From Parashewanella curva (GTDB taxonomy: Bacteria > Pseudomonadota > Gammaproteobacteria > Enterobacterales > Shewanellaceae): a stretch of 34,626 nt of DNA. The stretch covers positions 1 through 34,626 of the forward strand of contig NZ_ML014795.1 of assembly GCF_003675895.1 (NCBI RefSeq). The letters are read 5' to 3'. Under the pieces are notes generated by a model. It was not told the DNA's origin, did no database searches, and worked only from the letters and a program-made list of their open reading frames with translations. Shown piece after piece: positions 25,091 to 34,336 of the stretch. Numbering within the stretch: position 1 is the stretch's first letter; every line of letters starts with the position of its first letter. The position numbers were made by a program, and so were the translations under genes.

Positions 25091-26308
25091 TCAGCCACCT
25101 TTTACAGCATTCATCATATCCCACATAGGAAGATAGATACCTAAGGCTAATATCATCACCATAACCGCTACAATACCGATTAATATCGGCTCTAATTTTG
25201 AGGTTAGATTTTTTAGGTCGTAATCCACTTCGCCTTCATAAAAATCGGCGGCATCGGTGAGTAGCTCATCAATTCTTCCGGTTTCTTCACCCACAGCGAT
25301 CATTTGTAAAACCAGTGGCGTGAATAATTTACTATTAGCGGAAGTTCTTAACATGGAGTCACCCGACTCTACTCCACGCCGCATACCGACAATTTGATCG
25401 TGCATGTATTTATTGTCGACCGCGTCTGCGACTAGGCTTAGTGCTTGTGTCATCGGCACGCCAGAGTTCAGCATCATGGCAAAGCTGCGACAGTAGCGAG
25501 ATAGTGTAGAACGCTCAATAATCGACCCTACAACGGGTAATTTAAGCTTCCATAGATCCCACTGTTTTTCACCTTTATCCGTACCAAGCCAAGCTTTGAT
25601 CCCGATTATCGAGCCAGCAAGCACTATCAGCATAATTTGCCAATGATTAACAAACGCATTTGATGTGGCAATCAACAATTTTGTTGCCCAAGGTAAATCA
25701 GCCCCTAAGCGACTGAACATAGAGGTAAACTTTGGGATCACTAAGATATTTAAAATGGTAATGGCGATACCGATAGCCAATAGTACAAAGGTTGGGTAAC
25801 GCATCGCGGCTTTGATCTGGCGTCTTGTTTCTTGCTCTCGTTCAATGTATGACGCTAACTGTAAAAAGACGTCTTCAAGTTTACCGGAGTTTTCACCCAC
25901 ATGAACCATAGATACATAAAGAGAATTAAACACATCAGGGTGCTGATTCATGGCGGTTGATAGCTGCCTGCCCGACGTCAGCTGTTCATGGATAGCATTG
26001 AGTGCTTTTTTAAGCTTCTTAGAATTGGTGCTTTCAGCCAAGCCTGCAATGGCACGCAAAATTGGGATTCCAGACTTCACCAAAGAATACATTTGTCGAG
26101 TAAAAATTTGCAGCTCAGTAAGGTTAATTTGGCGCTGAAATACACGACTAAAATCAAAGCCAGTATTTTCTTTTGCGCTGGTGATTTGCAATGGAATGGT
26201 GCCACGAGACAATAACATGTCTGCCACTGCGGACTCAGAGGCGGCTTCGACTCGTCCCTTTGCTTCATTACCTTGGCTATCACGGCCTTTATATTCAAAC
26301 CAAGGCAT
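25091..26308 (-). CDS. mshG: Inner-membrane platform protein MshG (T2SSF/PilC family)
   Basis: 405 residues, the normal family length. The start MPWFEYKGRDSQGNEAKG is typical of PilC/GspF proteins. Two T2SSF domains cover about 68-191 and 270-393, each with helical bundles (GKLEDVFLQLASYIE and TGRIDELLTDAADFYE), and membrane segments lie near 168-190, 220-240 and 375-397. It transmits the motion of the MshE ATPase to pilin extraction. Two bases separate its ATG from the mshE stop. Confidence 0.96.
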   Translation of the reverse strand: MPWFEYKGRDSQGNEAKGRVEAASESAVADMLLSRGTIPLQITSAKENTGFDFSRVFQRQINLTELQIFTRQMYSLVKSGIPILRAIAGLAESTNSKKLKKALNAIHEQLTSGRQLSTAMNQHPDVFNSLYVSMVHVGENSGKLEDVFLQLASYIEREQETRRQIKAAMRYPTFVLLAIGIAITILNILVIPKFTSMFSRLGADLPWATKLLIATSNAFVNHWQIMLIVLAGSIIGIKAWLGTDKGEKQWDLWKLKLPVVGSIIERSTLSRYCRSFAMMLNSGVPMTQALSLVADAVDNKYMHDQIVGMRRGVESGDSMLRTSANSKLFTPLVLQMIAVGEETGRIDELLTDAADFYEGEVDYDLKNLTSKLEPILIGIVAVMVMILALGIYLPMWDMMNAVKGG

Positions 26309-26310
26309 AA

Positions 26311-28065
26311 TTAACTTTCAGTACCTAGGTCAGTCGCATTATCCAATTCTTGTGGTGATTCCGCTACGGTTTCCACGAGTTTTGCCACTTCTTCAATGGT
26401 GGTCATGCCTTTCAGTAAATAATCAATCGCCGCCTGAGACAGTGGTACAAAATCTTTCTTTTGATCTGCGGCTTCGGCAAAGGCTTGGATTTCACCAGTT
26501 CGCATTACCGACATTAAATGCTCATCAAGCTCTAGCATTTCGAATACACCAATTCGACCACGATACCCAGTACCATTACAGGTTTGACAGCCACTGCCGA
26601 CTTTCAAATTCGCTTGAGAAAAATCACTTGTGCTAATAGAGGATAGCCACATTTTTTCAGAATCAGTAAGGGTGTAATCCACTGCACAGTTTTGGCAAAC
26701 TCGGCGCACGAGTCGCTGGGCGATGACAACTCGTAAGGCACTGGCAACCAAATAGCCAGCGGCGCCCATATCTAGCAATCGCATGGCACTGGTGATGGCA
26801 TCATTGGTGTGCAATGTGGATAAAACAAAGTGACCGGTTAATGCACCACGCAAACCGATTTCGACGGTTTCTTTATCACGCATCTCCCCCACCATGATGA
26901 TATCGGGATCTTGACGCAAAGTGGTACGAAGTACGCTAGAGAAATCTAAACCAATCTTATGGTTTACTTGCACTTGGTTAATGCGTGGCAGTTGATATTC
27001 AACGGGATCTTCTACGGTAATGATTTTACGTTCGGCGGTATTCAGCTCGCTTAGTACACCATAAAGTGTGGTGGTTTTACCGCTACCTGTAGGTCCTGTT
27101 ACCAATAACATACCGTGGGGGCGCTTAATTTGTTGTCGCACACGCTTTAAGATATGCGGCGGCATTCCGGTTTCATCTAAAGTTAACAGACCAGCCGATT
27201 GATCCAATAAACGCATTACCACAGATTCGCCATGATAAATTGGCATGGTGGACATACGAACATCAATCTTATGCTTGCGCACTTCGATATGAAAACGACC
27301 ATCTTGTGGCAGACGTTTTTCTGAAATATCCAGCCCAGCCATTAGCTTTAATCTCAGTACCAAGGCATTGGCAATGTTGGCTTCTTTTAAAATGGTTTCT
27401 GACAGCTGACCATCAATACGTTGACGGATATAAAGCTTACCATTGCCCGGCTCGATGTGAATATCCGAAGCACGCATTTGTACCGCGTCTTCAAAAATCG
27501 ATTGCAATAGCTTAACGACGGTAGCTTCACTGTTAGTATCGTTTTGACCCAGTGCAGATAGATCAAACACATCATCAGAGGCGTATTCTTGCTCTAATTC
27601 ACCCGCAATTTGGGCGATCTCTTGAGTACGACGATACAAATTATCAAAAGCGGTAATCAGCTGTTGCTCAGGTACTACCACCAACGATAATTGTTTTGGA
27701 GCCAATAACCCTTCAAGACTGTCTAATGCTTGCAGATCCGCAGGATCGCTCATCGCAACTTTTACTGAGTCTTCATTAGCTTCGATGGCTAGAGCACGAT
27801 AACGACGAGCCTGAACTTCAGGGATCAGATTAACCACTTCTTCAGGAATTGGGCGGCGGCTGATATCTAAATAAGGAATATTCAGCTGTTGCGACAAAAA
27901 CGTCAGTAATTGATCCTCTGAGATAAAACTCAGATCGATCAAAGTTTTCCCCAATTTTTTACCACTGATTCGTTGCTCTGACAGTGCCTGCATTAATTGA
28001 GGCTCTGAAATAATGTGGTTTTCTACCAGCAAGTCACCAAGACGTTTTTTTAACTTTGGCTTCAT
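26311..28065 (-). CDS. mshE: Pilus extension ATPase MshE with c-di-GMP-binding N-domain
   Basis: 584 residues. The N-terminal MshEN domain (8-60) has two 24-residue motifs, the first beginning RLGDLLV at 8 and the second KLGKTLI at 37, separated by five residues as in V. cholerae MshE, the prototype c-di-GMP receptor. The ATPase core has Walker A GPTGSGKT (324-331), Walker B DIIMVGE (388-394), the Asp box (TVEDPVE) and the His box (STLHTND). Four zinc cysteines are at 457, 460, 493 and 496. It drives pilus extension on the cytoplasmic face of MshG. The ATG overlaps mshN's stop by four bases. Confidence 0.97.
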   Translation of the reverse strand: MKPKLKKRLGDLLVENHIISEPQLMQALSEQRISGKKLGKTLIDLSFISEDQLLTFLSQQLNIPYLDISRRPIPEEVVNLIPEVQARRYRALAIEANEDSVKVAMSDPADLQALDSLEGLLAPKQLSLVVVPEQQLITAFDNLYRRTQEIAQIAGELEQEYASDDVFDLSALGQNDTNSEATVVKLLQSIFEDAVQMRASDIHIEPGNGKLYIRQRIDGQLSETILKEANIANALVLRLKLMAGLDISEKRLPQDGRFHIEVRKHKIDVRMSTMPIYHGESVVMRLLDQSAGLLTLDETGMPPHILKRVRQQIKRPHGMLLVTGPTGSGKTTTLYGVLSELNTAERKIITVEDPVEYQLPRINQVQVNHKIGLDFSSVLRTTLRQDPDIIMVGEMRDKETVEIGLRGALTGHFVLSTLHTNDAITSAMRLLDMGAAGYLVASALRVVIAQRLVRRVCQNCAVDYTLTDSEKMWLSSISTSDFSQANLKVGSGCQTCNGTGYRGRIGVFEMLELDEHLMSVMRTGEIQAFAEAADQKKDFVPLSQAAIDYLLKGMTTIEEVAKLVETVAESPQELDNATDLGTES

Positions 28066-29219
28066 TGTGCGCTGCCATCCTCTTTAGACGCTAACGAGTG
28101 AGCCGCTAACTGTTGCAATCGTTGTTGAACATAGTTTTCACTCGCTGGTGATAAATTACTGCTTAATAACGCTTGTTTATAGGCATTACTGGCTTCGGCA
28201 TACTGAGCTTGTGAATCTAAATTAAAGGCTAAACCTAACCACCATCGAGATTGTTCAGGCTCAATATGAATCAGTTGGTTATAGGCTTCTACTGCTCGAG
28301 AATATTGCTTTTGCTGTTGGGCTATTCGGCCAATTTGAACCCACTTTTGGGTAGCCAACTCACTGTTGTTTGGAATTTTTTCCAAACTATACAAAGCTTC
28401 AAGCGGCTGCTTAACCTGATATTGCACTTTCGCTAATAGCAACGAAAACATGCTGTGTTGCGGATACTTACTGATACCATCACTGAGCACTTGCATTGCT
28501 TCTGCATAAGATTGTTTTCCGTATAGCAAAGCCGCTAGTTTTTCCCTAGCTTGATGTTGGGCTGGACTAAATTCTAATACCTTTGAAAACAGGTCGATGG
28601 CAGAATTTAATTCACCGTCCTCTTGTGCTTGTAATGCTTGTTTATAAAATTTAGCTGCCAATTGTTTTGGAGTCAGCTTTACTTCTTTGATCTGTAATAC
28701 AGGCTTTTGCTCCTGCTTGGCTGGCTTAGCCACAGTTTCAGGCTTTACTTTTAGTTGCTGAGCTTTTGGTTGCAGAGCTTTGGCTTGTGCTGCCACTTCT
28801 ACTGGCGTGGTTGACTTGGCTTCTGACTGTGGCTGTGGCTGAACCGTTTGTTTTTCTAGCTGACCCGCTTCGCTTTTTGGTGCTTGGTTAGTATCAACCG
28901 CTTGTTCAGCTACAGCTATTTCCGAGGTTTTATCAGGGTGGTTGATTTTCTTTGCTGAAGTAAGTTGCGTTTTTGCAGGAGCTTGGGCAAGACTCAATTC
29001 TGTTTTCGGTTCTACTTCTGACTTTGGTTGTTGGTTGGAGTACCACCAGTAACCACCCGCAATGGCGACAAAAGCGATCAACAAAGACAGTAAGATCACT
29101 GACATCTGTTTCCAGCGATTATCTTTGTCTTCTACAATCTGAACTCGAGAAACATTACTCAAATCATGAGGCTGCTGTCTTTGCTCTAAATCTTTGAGCA
29201 TTTTATTAATGACACTCAT
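28062..29219 (-). CDS. mshN: MSHA biogenesis protein MshN (TPR protein)
   Basis: 385 residues. The conserved N-terminus MSVINKMLKDLEQRQ is cytoplasmic. A membrane segment at about 39-58 (MSVILLSLLIAFVAIAGGYW) follows, then a disordered Lys/Gln/Pro/Ala-rich stretch (about 62-180) and TPR repeats from about 186 to 375 (AAKFYKQALQAQEDGELNSAIDLF and further units). MshN is a periplasmic-facing assembly factor of the MSHA system. It overlaps both neighbours by four bases (ATGA). Confidence 0.92.
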   Translation of the reverse strand: MSVINKMLKDLEQRQQPHDLSNVSRVQIVEDKDNRWKQMSVILLSLLIAFVAIAGGYWWYSNQQPKSEVEPKTELSLAQAPAKTQLTSAKKINHPDKTSEIAVAEQAVDTNQAPKSEAGQLEKQTVQPQPQSEAKSTTPVEVAAQAKALQPKAQQLKVKPETVAKPAKQEQKPVLQIKEVKLTPKQLAAKFYKQALQAQEDGELNSAIDLFSKVLEFSPAQHQAREKLAALLYGKQSYAEAMQVLSDGISKYPQHSMFSLLLAKVQYQVKQPLEALYSLEKIPNNSELATQKWVQIGRIAQQQKQYSRAVEAYNQLIHIEPEQSRWWLGLAFNLDSQAQYAEASNAYKQALLSSNLSPASENYVQQRLQQLAAHSLASKEDGSAQ

Positions 29220-30121
29220 GGTCTACCTCCTAACCACAAGGTTGTTGATAAGGTGATCAATAAAACCAAAGCAATCATCAAAGGAACCCATTTTGATCGC
29301 CACCCAGCCCACTGAGTATCATCGGTATCCAGCACTGCCGTTTTAATATGAGATTGAGTCACCGTGTGCTTACCTTCGCCATAAGCGAGCAACAGCGCTT
29401 TATGAACCAAAATATTCACCAATCTTGGCGTCCCTCTTGCGGCTTTGGTTATGCTTTTTGCGATTTTTTCAGTTATCGGGCTTGCGCCTGTTAACCCTGC
29501 CACTCGCAACCGTTTTTGAATGTAATTATTCACTTCTTGCTCGGTCAGCAATCTCAATTCATAGCGAAAACTGATCCTTTGTCTCAATTGACGGAATTTA
29601 TCCTGCTTTAAGCGTTGATCCAGCTCAGGCTGACCAAACAGAACAAAACGCAGCAGCTTTCTTTGCTCTGTTTCAAGATTGGTAAACAGACGTAGAGCTT
29701 CTAGGGTATCGTCAGGAATGGCTTGAGCTTCATCCAACACAAGCACTACGGTTTTACCTGCTGCGGCTAACTCAATTAAGCGATTTTGGATCAAACTGTT
29801 CAATGTCGCTTGATTAACCTCTGACTCCACTTCAATCTCTAATTCTGCCGCCAGAGCCCAATTAAGTTCACTCGGCGTCAAATATGGATTAGGAATGTAG
29901 GCGCATTGAAAGTCGTCTGGTAGCTCGTTCATCAGCTTTCGACATAATAAGGTTTTACCACTGCCGACTTCACCGACAACTTTGATAAAACCCTCACCCA
30001 TTTGCAGTGCTGTTTGCAATACTTGCATAGCTTCAAGGTGAGGTCCCAGTTCTACAAAGTAACTGGTATTTGGAGTTAGGCTGAATGGCAGCTCTGTTAG
30101 GCCGAAATGCTGTAAATACAT
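29216..30121 (-). CDS. mshM: MSHA biogenesis protein MshM (ExeA-like AAA ATPase)
   Basis: 301 residues from the ATG at 30121 (a TTG just upstream at 30124 is less likely; TGATG couples the ATG to the mshL stop). YLQHFGLTELPFSLTPNTSYF is the ExeA/MshM family start. Walker A is GEVGSGKT (near 50-57), Walker B VVLVLDEAQ (near 125-133), and TPRLVNILVHKALLLAY closes the AAA lid. One membrane segment lies at the C-terminal end (PLMIALVLLITLSTTLWL). ExeA relatives help to place secretins in the cell envelope; a similar role for the MshL secretin is inferred. Confidence 0.94.
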   Translation of the reverse strand: MYLQHFGLTELPFSLTPNTSYFVELGPHLEAMQVLQTALQMGEGFIKVVGEVGSGKTLLCRKLMNELPDDFQCAYIPNPYLTPSELNWALAAELEIEVESEVNQATLNSLIQNRLIELAAAGKTVVLVLDEAQAIPDDTLEALRLFTNLETEQRKLLRFVLFGQPELDQRLKQDKFRQLRQRISFRYELRLLTEQEVNNYIQKRLRVAGLTGASPITEKIAKSITKAARGTPRLVNILVHKALLLAYGEGKHTVTQSHIKTAVLDTDDTQWAGWRSKWVPLMIALVLLITLSTTLWLGGRP

Positions 30122-31836
30122 CAATTTTCTGGATACCAGCGATCAAGCAACTTTTTGGAGCGTTCAAGCTCAGTTTTCCAAGTGCTTTCGTCCACCACAG
30201 TTGGCTTGAGTAAAATAATAAGCTCTGTCTTTTGAGTTACCTTACTGCGGTTAGTAAAAGCTTCACCTAAAAACGGAATATCTCCAAGCAGTGGCACTTT
30301 AGACACCTGATCGCGCTTTTCGGTCTTCATTAAACCACCAATCACGACTACATCACCACTTTTCGCTTTAATGACGGTATCTGACTCACGGATTTCTGAT
30401 TGCGCTAACGGTAGTACTAAGGTTTGACTACCAGCAGCAATATTCTTTGTTTGCTCATTGATATCGACAACAGACGGGTGAACATGTAATTGCACTCCAC
30501 CATCGTCATCAATTTGTGGGGTAACATCTAATGCAATCCCAGAGAAAAATGGCGTCAATTCAACATTCGGTTGTACTACTTGATTGTTAGTGCCGTTTTG
30601 CACGACATTTGACGATACATTGGTAACAAAGTACTCATCGTTACCTACTTTGATCACCGCTTTTTGATTGTTCGATGCTGTTACCCTTGGGCTTGAAAGC
30701 ACATCAACATCGCCTTGGGTTTTTAATAGTTGAATTATAGAACTGAAGCGATTGTTTTTATTATCTCGAAACACAAAATTAAGCGAACCAATGCCGCCTA
30801 AAGTTCTTGAAATGGTATCCCCTAAACCTTGTCCAGTAGAGGTCGTAAAAGTTGTTTCTGATCTCCCATTAGTGCCCATTTTGTCAATGAAGTTACTCCA
30901 TTGGATGCCTTGCTGATAGCCGTCAGATAGCGTTACTTCTATAATTTTTGCTTCCAAAATCACCTGACGTTGTAAGTGATTTTCAGCGGTAGATAGGAAT
31001 GTACGAACTTGTCTTAGCTCATCAGGATATGCACGCACTGTCACTAAACCAGCTTGTGGCGTGACAACCACTTGACGACCATCGACACCACTGTGGATCA
31101 TAACGCTTAAGGTTTTTTCTAAATCTTTCCAAAAATCAGTTTCATTGCTTGATTGGATAAAGGTGCCGTTGCCGTTTCCATTACCGTTTGCGTTACCACC
31201 ATTGGCATTATTGTTACCGTTATTATTTGAACGGTTGGCATTATTGCTGCCATTGTTATTGCGGTTGTTATTATTGCTGTTTCCATTGCCATTATTGTCT
31301 GAAATTCGCCCCGAACTTACCGAAGTTAATGACAAACCTTGGCGCTTCATAAACAGATAGTTAACTGGAAAGGTTTCGGTTCTTAGTCCTGCTGGATAGA
31401 CTCTTAAAATTCGTCCTTCACGACTGATTTCATAACCGTAAATATCTTGAACGACCTGCAAGACTTCTGACAAAGTCACAGCCTTTAATGATAACGAAAT
31501 TTTGCCAGTGACTTGCGGGTGCACCACCACACTCAAAGGTGTGTTTTGCACAAGACTTGCGAAGAAAAGTCTTGCATCAACATCGCTGGCATTGACATCA
31601 AATCGACGTTCTTGAGAAACCAGTTGATTTGAACCAAATGTTTGATTATTCGATAGCTCTTGTTCTACCTCATTGGGTAGCGCTGGAGGGGGTGATAATG
31701 GCTTGGTCTTTTTTTTCTGACCAGCAATGGCTTGGTTCAGCTCTGATTTCGCCGTTACAGGTTGTGGTCTTTGTGTCGTTTGACATGCAACAAGCACTAA
31801 AGACATCAAAGTGATTAAATACGCATTCGCTTTCAT
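30121..31836 (-). CDS. mshL: Outer-membrane secretin MshL
   Basis: 571 residues. A lipoprotein signal ends in the lipobox LVAC (Cys18). An N-domain with FDVNASDVDARLFFASLVQNT and VVHPQVTGKISLSLKAVTLSEVLQVV (secretin/TonB short N-terminal type) covers about 78-150. An unusual Asn/Gly-rich linker runs 181-224. The secretin core, about 290-560, contains VPLLGDIPFLGEAF and TELIILLKPTVV, both standard secretin motifs. It forms the outer-membrane channel through which the pilus passes. Its stop overlaps mshM. Confidence 0.96.
   Translation of the reverse strand: MKANAYLITLMSLVLVACQTTQRPQPVTAKSELNQAIAGQKKKTKPLSPPPALPNEVEQELSNNQTFGSNQLVSQERRFDVNASDVDARLFFASLVQNTPLSVVVHPQVTGKISLSLKAVTLSEVLQVVQDIYGYEISREGRILRVYPAGLRTETFPVNYLFMKRQGLSLTSVSSGRISDNNGNGNSNNNNRNNNGSNNANRSNNNGNNNANGGNANGNGNGNGTFIQSSNETDFWKDLEKTLSVMIHSGVDGRQVVVTPQAGLVTVRAYPDELRQVRTFLSTAENHLQRQVILEAKIIEVTLSDGYQQGIQWSNFIDKMGTNGRSETTFTTSTGQGLGDTISRTLGGIGSLNFVFRDNKNNRFSSIIQLLKTQGDVDVLSSPRVTASNNQKAVIKVGNDEYFVTNVSSNVVQNGTNNQVVQPNVELTPFFSGIALDVTPQIDDDGGVQLHVHPSVVDINEQTKNIAAGSQTLVLPLAQSEIRESDTVIKAKSGDVVVIGGLMKTEKRDQVSKVPLLGDIPFLGEAFTNRSKVTQKTELIILLKPTVVDESTWKTELERSKKLLDRWYPEN
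31165..31296 (-). repeat. Low-complexity Asn/Gly repeat within mshL
   Basis: About 130 bases made largely of AAC/AAT, GGC/GGT and AGC codons, encoding mshL residues 181-224, almost only N, G, S, R and A. Simple-sequence DNA of this kind is prone to slippage and length change. Confidence 0.8.
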
Positions 31837-31838
31837 CT

Positions 31839-32180
31839 TTAGTACCTACCCTCTGCTGATGCAACCGATTGATACATTTTTATTTTTTTACCGTTGGCCA
31901 AAATCACTTGGGTTGGCTTGATGGCGACCACTTTACTGCCATTGATGCTATCGCCCACGGATTTGATTTCATTGTTAATAATGGCAACTGGACGCTTGCC
32001 TGAAATGATGCTGGTAAGTCCTGATCGGCTTTTTTTAACCGTGACAGTACCAGCTGGCTCCGCACTCGGCATAACAGCAGGGCGAGTAGGATCGTTTAGG
32101 CTGGCCGCTTGAACAAGGCCAGCACAACTTAAACCTACAAGCAGAAGTGCTTTTAATAAGTTATTGATTATTTGCAACAC
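31839..32180 (-). CDS. mshK: MSHA biogenesis protein MshK (PilP-like)
   Basis: 113 residues, starting with GTG at 32180 (next codon TTG is an alternative) inside the end of mshJ, a 20-base overlap. A signal peptide or anchor covers about 1-25 (ALLLVGLSCAGLVQA), then DPTRPAVMP and the short PilP-like domain (LTSIISGKRPVAIINNEIKSVGDSINGSKVVAI). It probably bridges the inner-membrane alignment complex and the MshL secretin. Two bases before mshL. Confidence 0.9.
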   Translation of the reverse strand: MLQIINNLLKALLLVGLSCAGLVQAASLNDPTRPAVMPSAEPAGTVTVKKSRSGLTSIISGKRPVAIINNEIKSVGDSINGSKVVAIKPTQVILANGKKIKMYQSVASAEGRY

Positions 32181-32817
32181 GGATCAGTTCCTTGTTAATG
32201 CTCACCGTTTCAAGTTCTAATTCGATTTCAGCTTTTGGATATTGAGTAACGCTATAATTCACTCGTTTCCAATATAATTTGTTGGGCAACTCATCGATAG
32301 CCGTAACAAATTTGATAAAACCGAAGTAATCCCCTGTGAGCTTCAACTTTAAACCGTGTCGGTAAAGGTTTTCGGAAGAACTATCATCCATTGATAGAAC
32401 TGGCACTGGTGCGACTACCTGCAAACCAGTGAGTTTCACATTCGTTGTCTTACTTAATATATCTTCCAGCAGCGTAGGCATATAGGTCGCCGACACCATA
32501 TCAATTAATTGCCCTTCAAGCTGTTCATCTAAGGCTTTTTTTTGTGCTTCTAGGCTATCAATTTGAGCTCGATAATCCTGATTAGGATCTGTTTCAAGCC
32601 TTGCTCTATAACTATCATTCAATTGGCTGGACAATTGATTTTGTTGAATCAGCTCTTTATAAGCTGCTTTTTGATCGCACCATTTTTGATACAAATGCTC
32701 AACGGGCAAAGAACACAACCAAATTAGCAGCACACAAGAAGAAGCAGTGATTAGGACTCGTTCTCTTAGCGTTAACTGAGCAAACTTTTCTTGCCATTGG
32801 CTATAGTTCAGCTTCAT
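32161..32817 (-). CDS. mshJ: MSHA biogenesis protein MshJ (PilO-like)
   Basis: 218 residues. The membrane segment at about 22-40 (LITASSCVLLIWLCSLPV) is followed by a coiled-coil region (about 50-105) and a ferredoxin-like PilO-type domain (TNVKLTGLQVVAPVPVL, HGLKLKLTGDYFGFIKFVTAIDELPNKLYWKRVNYSV). It partners with MshI2 in the inner-membrane alignment complex. ATGA overlap with mshI2. Confidence 0.92.
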   Translation of the reverse strand: MKLNYSQWQEKFAQLTLRERVLITASSCVLLIWLCSLPVEHLYQKWCDQKAAYKELIQQNQLSSQLNDSYRARLETDPNQDYRAQIDSLEAQKKALDEQLEGQLIDMVSATYMPTLLEDILSKTTNVKLTGLQVVAPVPVLSMDDSSSENLYRHGLKLKLTGDYFGFIKFVTAIDELPNKLYWKRVNYSVTQYPKAEIELELETVSINKELIRVANNQ

Positions 32818-33446
32818 TGCTTTTCCTCAGCAACAGCGGTTGTTGCAGTAGGAGCCTTGGAAAAATCAGTGCTTAAATGAAAATGAATCACACCTTTTTC
32901 ATCTCTTTGCAGCTGTAAATCACTGAATTTTTGCCCTGAAAATGAGTGAGTTTGACTCAAGCGTTGGATCCATGCAGGAACACTTTGCGCCGATAAGGTT
33001 TCTCCAGATAACTTAAGTTTTCCTTCATAAACCTCAATATCTGTCAGCCAAGCACTGCCGTCTGCCACTTTGGCTAAGTCTTCTAACATAGCATCAAAAC
33101 TGCGACTTTGAAGCTTACTATCATTATTCAGCTCAGCAATCATCTTGTGTTTAATGTCCAGCTGCTTGCGCTTTAATTCAATTTCTTGAGCTAATGCCGG
33201 ATCGGGCTGATGGAGTGTCAGCTGTTGTTCCAACTGCTTTTGTTGCGCTTGGATTTGCTGATTTTGGCTTTGGAGTAGTTGCATCTTTTTAGATAGTGCA
33301 TCATCTCTTTCCCAAAGTAAGACGCTAAGTACTGCTGATACAATCAAAATAACGACAAAAGCCCACAACAAACGCGGTAAGCTTAGGCCTAACCGTTTTG
33401 GCAATAAGTCTTCTGAAAGTAAGTTCACCCGAGTTTTTAAAGTCAT
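32814..33446 (-). CDS. mshI2: MshI2, PilN-like component
   Basis: 210 residues. The N-terminus MTLKTRVNLLSEDLLPKR is the PilN-type segment that binds the PilM-like actin fold; one membrane helix (about 22-45) and a long coiled coil (about 50-105) follow, then a small alpha/beta domain (GSAWLTDIEVYEGKLKLSGETLSAQSVPAWIQRL). Together with MshI1 it does the work of the PilM/PilN pair. Overlaps mshI1 by four bases. Confidence 0.88.
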   Translation of the reverse strand: MTLKTRVNLLSEDLLPKRLGLSLPRLLWAFVVILIVSAVLSVLLWERDDALSKKMQLLQSQNQQIQAQQKQLEQQLTLHQPDPALAQEIELKRKQLDIKHKMIAELNNDSKLQSRSFDAMLEDLAKVADGSAWLTDIEVYEGKLKLSGETLSAQSVPAWIQRLSQTHSFSGQKFSDLQLQRDEKGVIHFHLSTDFSKAPTATTAVAEEKQ

Positions 33447-34336
33447 AGGTCAACCTTCTCAGTATCTTCTGCTTGGCAGAATTCTTTCAATGCCAACTCA
33501 GCCAACCAAAGCGAGTAATTTTCTATATGCAAACTTTCTATTGGCTGTTGTAAGTTTTGGGCGAGTAACGGTTTTAGATCGTCACCACGTGCACCCAATA
33601 CTAATTGAATTTTGCCAATCGGTGCATGACGAGACTGACTTTCATAAAAATCCATTGAGCGTTGAATTTCGAGACTTAAGGTATCCGCTGCCCCATAACT
33701 CAAGTCGTCTTTGCTCATGGCGTTTAACGCATGAAACCCACGAATGCGTCGCTGCAAACACAATTCACCACCTTTGATCACCACCAAGAGTAACTCTGCA
33801 CCTTCTTGGTAGCACAGCATCAAACGTGCTTGTTCAGTGTCACTTTCGGTATTGGTAAGTGCGATTTCTTCAACAGAGATCCCTTTACAGGTTAGATCTT
33901 GCTCACAGGCCGCTGACAACATTTGCTGTAGCATGTTTTTTTCAGTGACAACAACGTTCAATTTATTGTTGCTTGAAATGGAATAAGAAAAGTAATCGAG
34001 GTGTAACTGAGTAACAGAGGTTGAGACCAAGTCTTTGATTGACCACATCAAAGCTTGCTTAAGCTCAGCGTCATCAACTTGAGGTCTGTCTACCTGCAAT
34101 AATTGATAACAACCATGACCAAGTACGATTTGAAATTGAGCTTGGGGGTATGTAGTACTGATTGCTGTGAAAATGCTAGACCAGCCTTCATCTCTAGCAA
34201 AATTTTTAGGCGCATCAAGTTCACCCTCATGCTTGGTAAAACACCACACATGAGCGTTATCTATATAAATCCCTATATTTGTCGATTCTGTAGGCTTCTT
34301 CCAAAACGCCAATTTTCTGGACAGCAAATTACCCAT
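33443..34336 (-). CDS. mshI: MshI1, PilM-like component
   Basis: 297 residues; cytoplasmic, no membrane segment. It resembles the N-terminal actin-like (PilM-type) part of MshI, with QIVLGHGCYQLLQVDRPQVDDAELKQALMWSIKDLV (typical of the SHS2/PilM core) and LSLEIQRSMDFYESQ. In Vibrio a single MshI is reported; here it is two cistrons with a PilN-like partner. First gene of the cluster. The ATG at 34336 has AAGG eight bases upstream. Confidence 0.92.
   Translation of the reverse strand: MGNLLSRKLAFWKKPTESTNIGIYIDNAHVWCFTKHEGELDAPKNFARDEGWSSIFTAISTTYPQAQFQIVLGHGCYQLLQVDRPQVDDAELKQALMWSIKDLVSTSVTQLHLDYFSYSISSNNKLNVVVTEKNMLQQMLSAACEQDLTCKGISVEEIALTNTESDTEQARLMLCYQEGAELLLVVIKGGELCLQRRIRGFHALNAMSKDDLSYGAADTLSLEIQRSMDFYESQSRHAPIGKIQLVLGARGDDLKPLLAQNLQQPIESLHIENYSLWLAELALKEFCQAEDTEKVDL

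Noticed and set aside
31145-31360. Plus-strand leucine-rich 71-codon frame opposite mshL
   Set aside because: It is the antisense of the AAC/GGC-rich linker, which reads as Leu/Pro by complement; a composition artefact.
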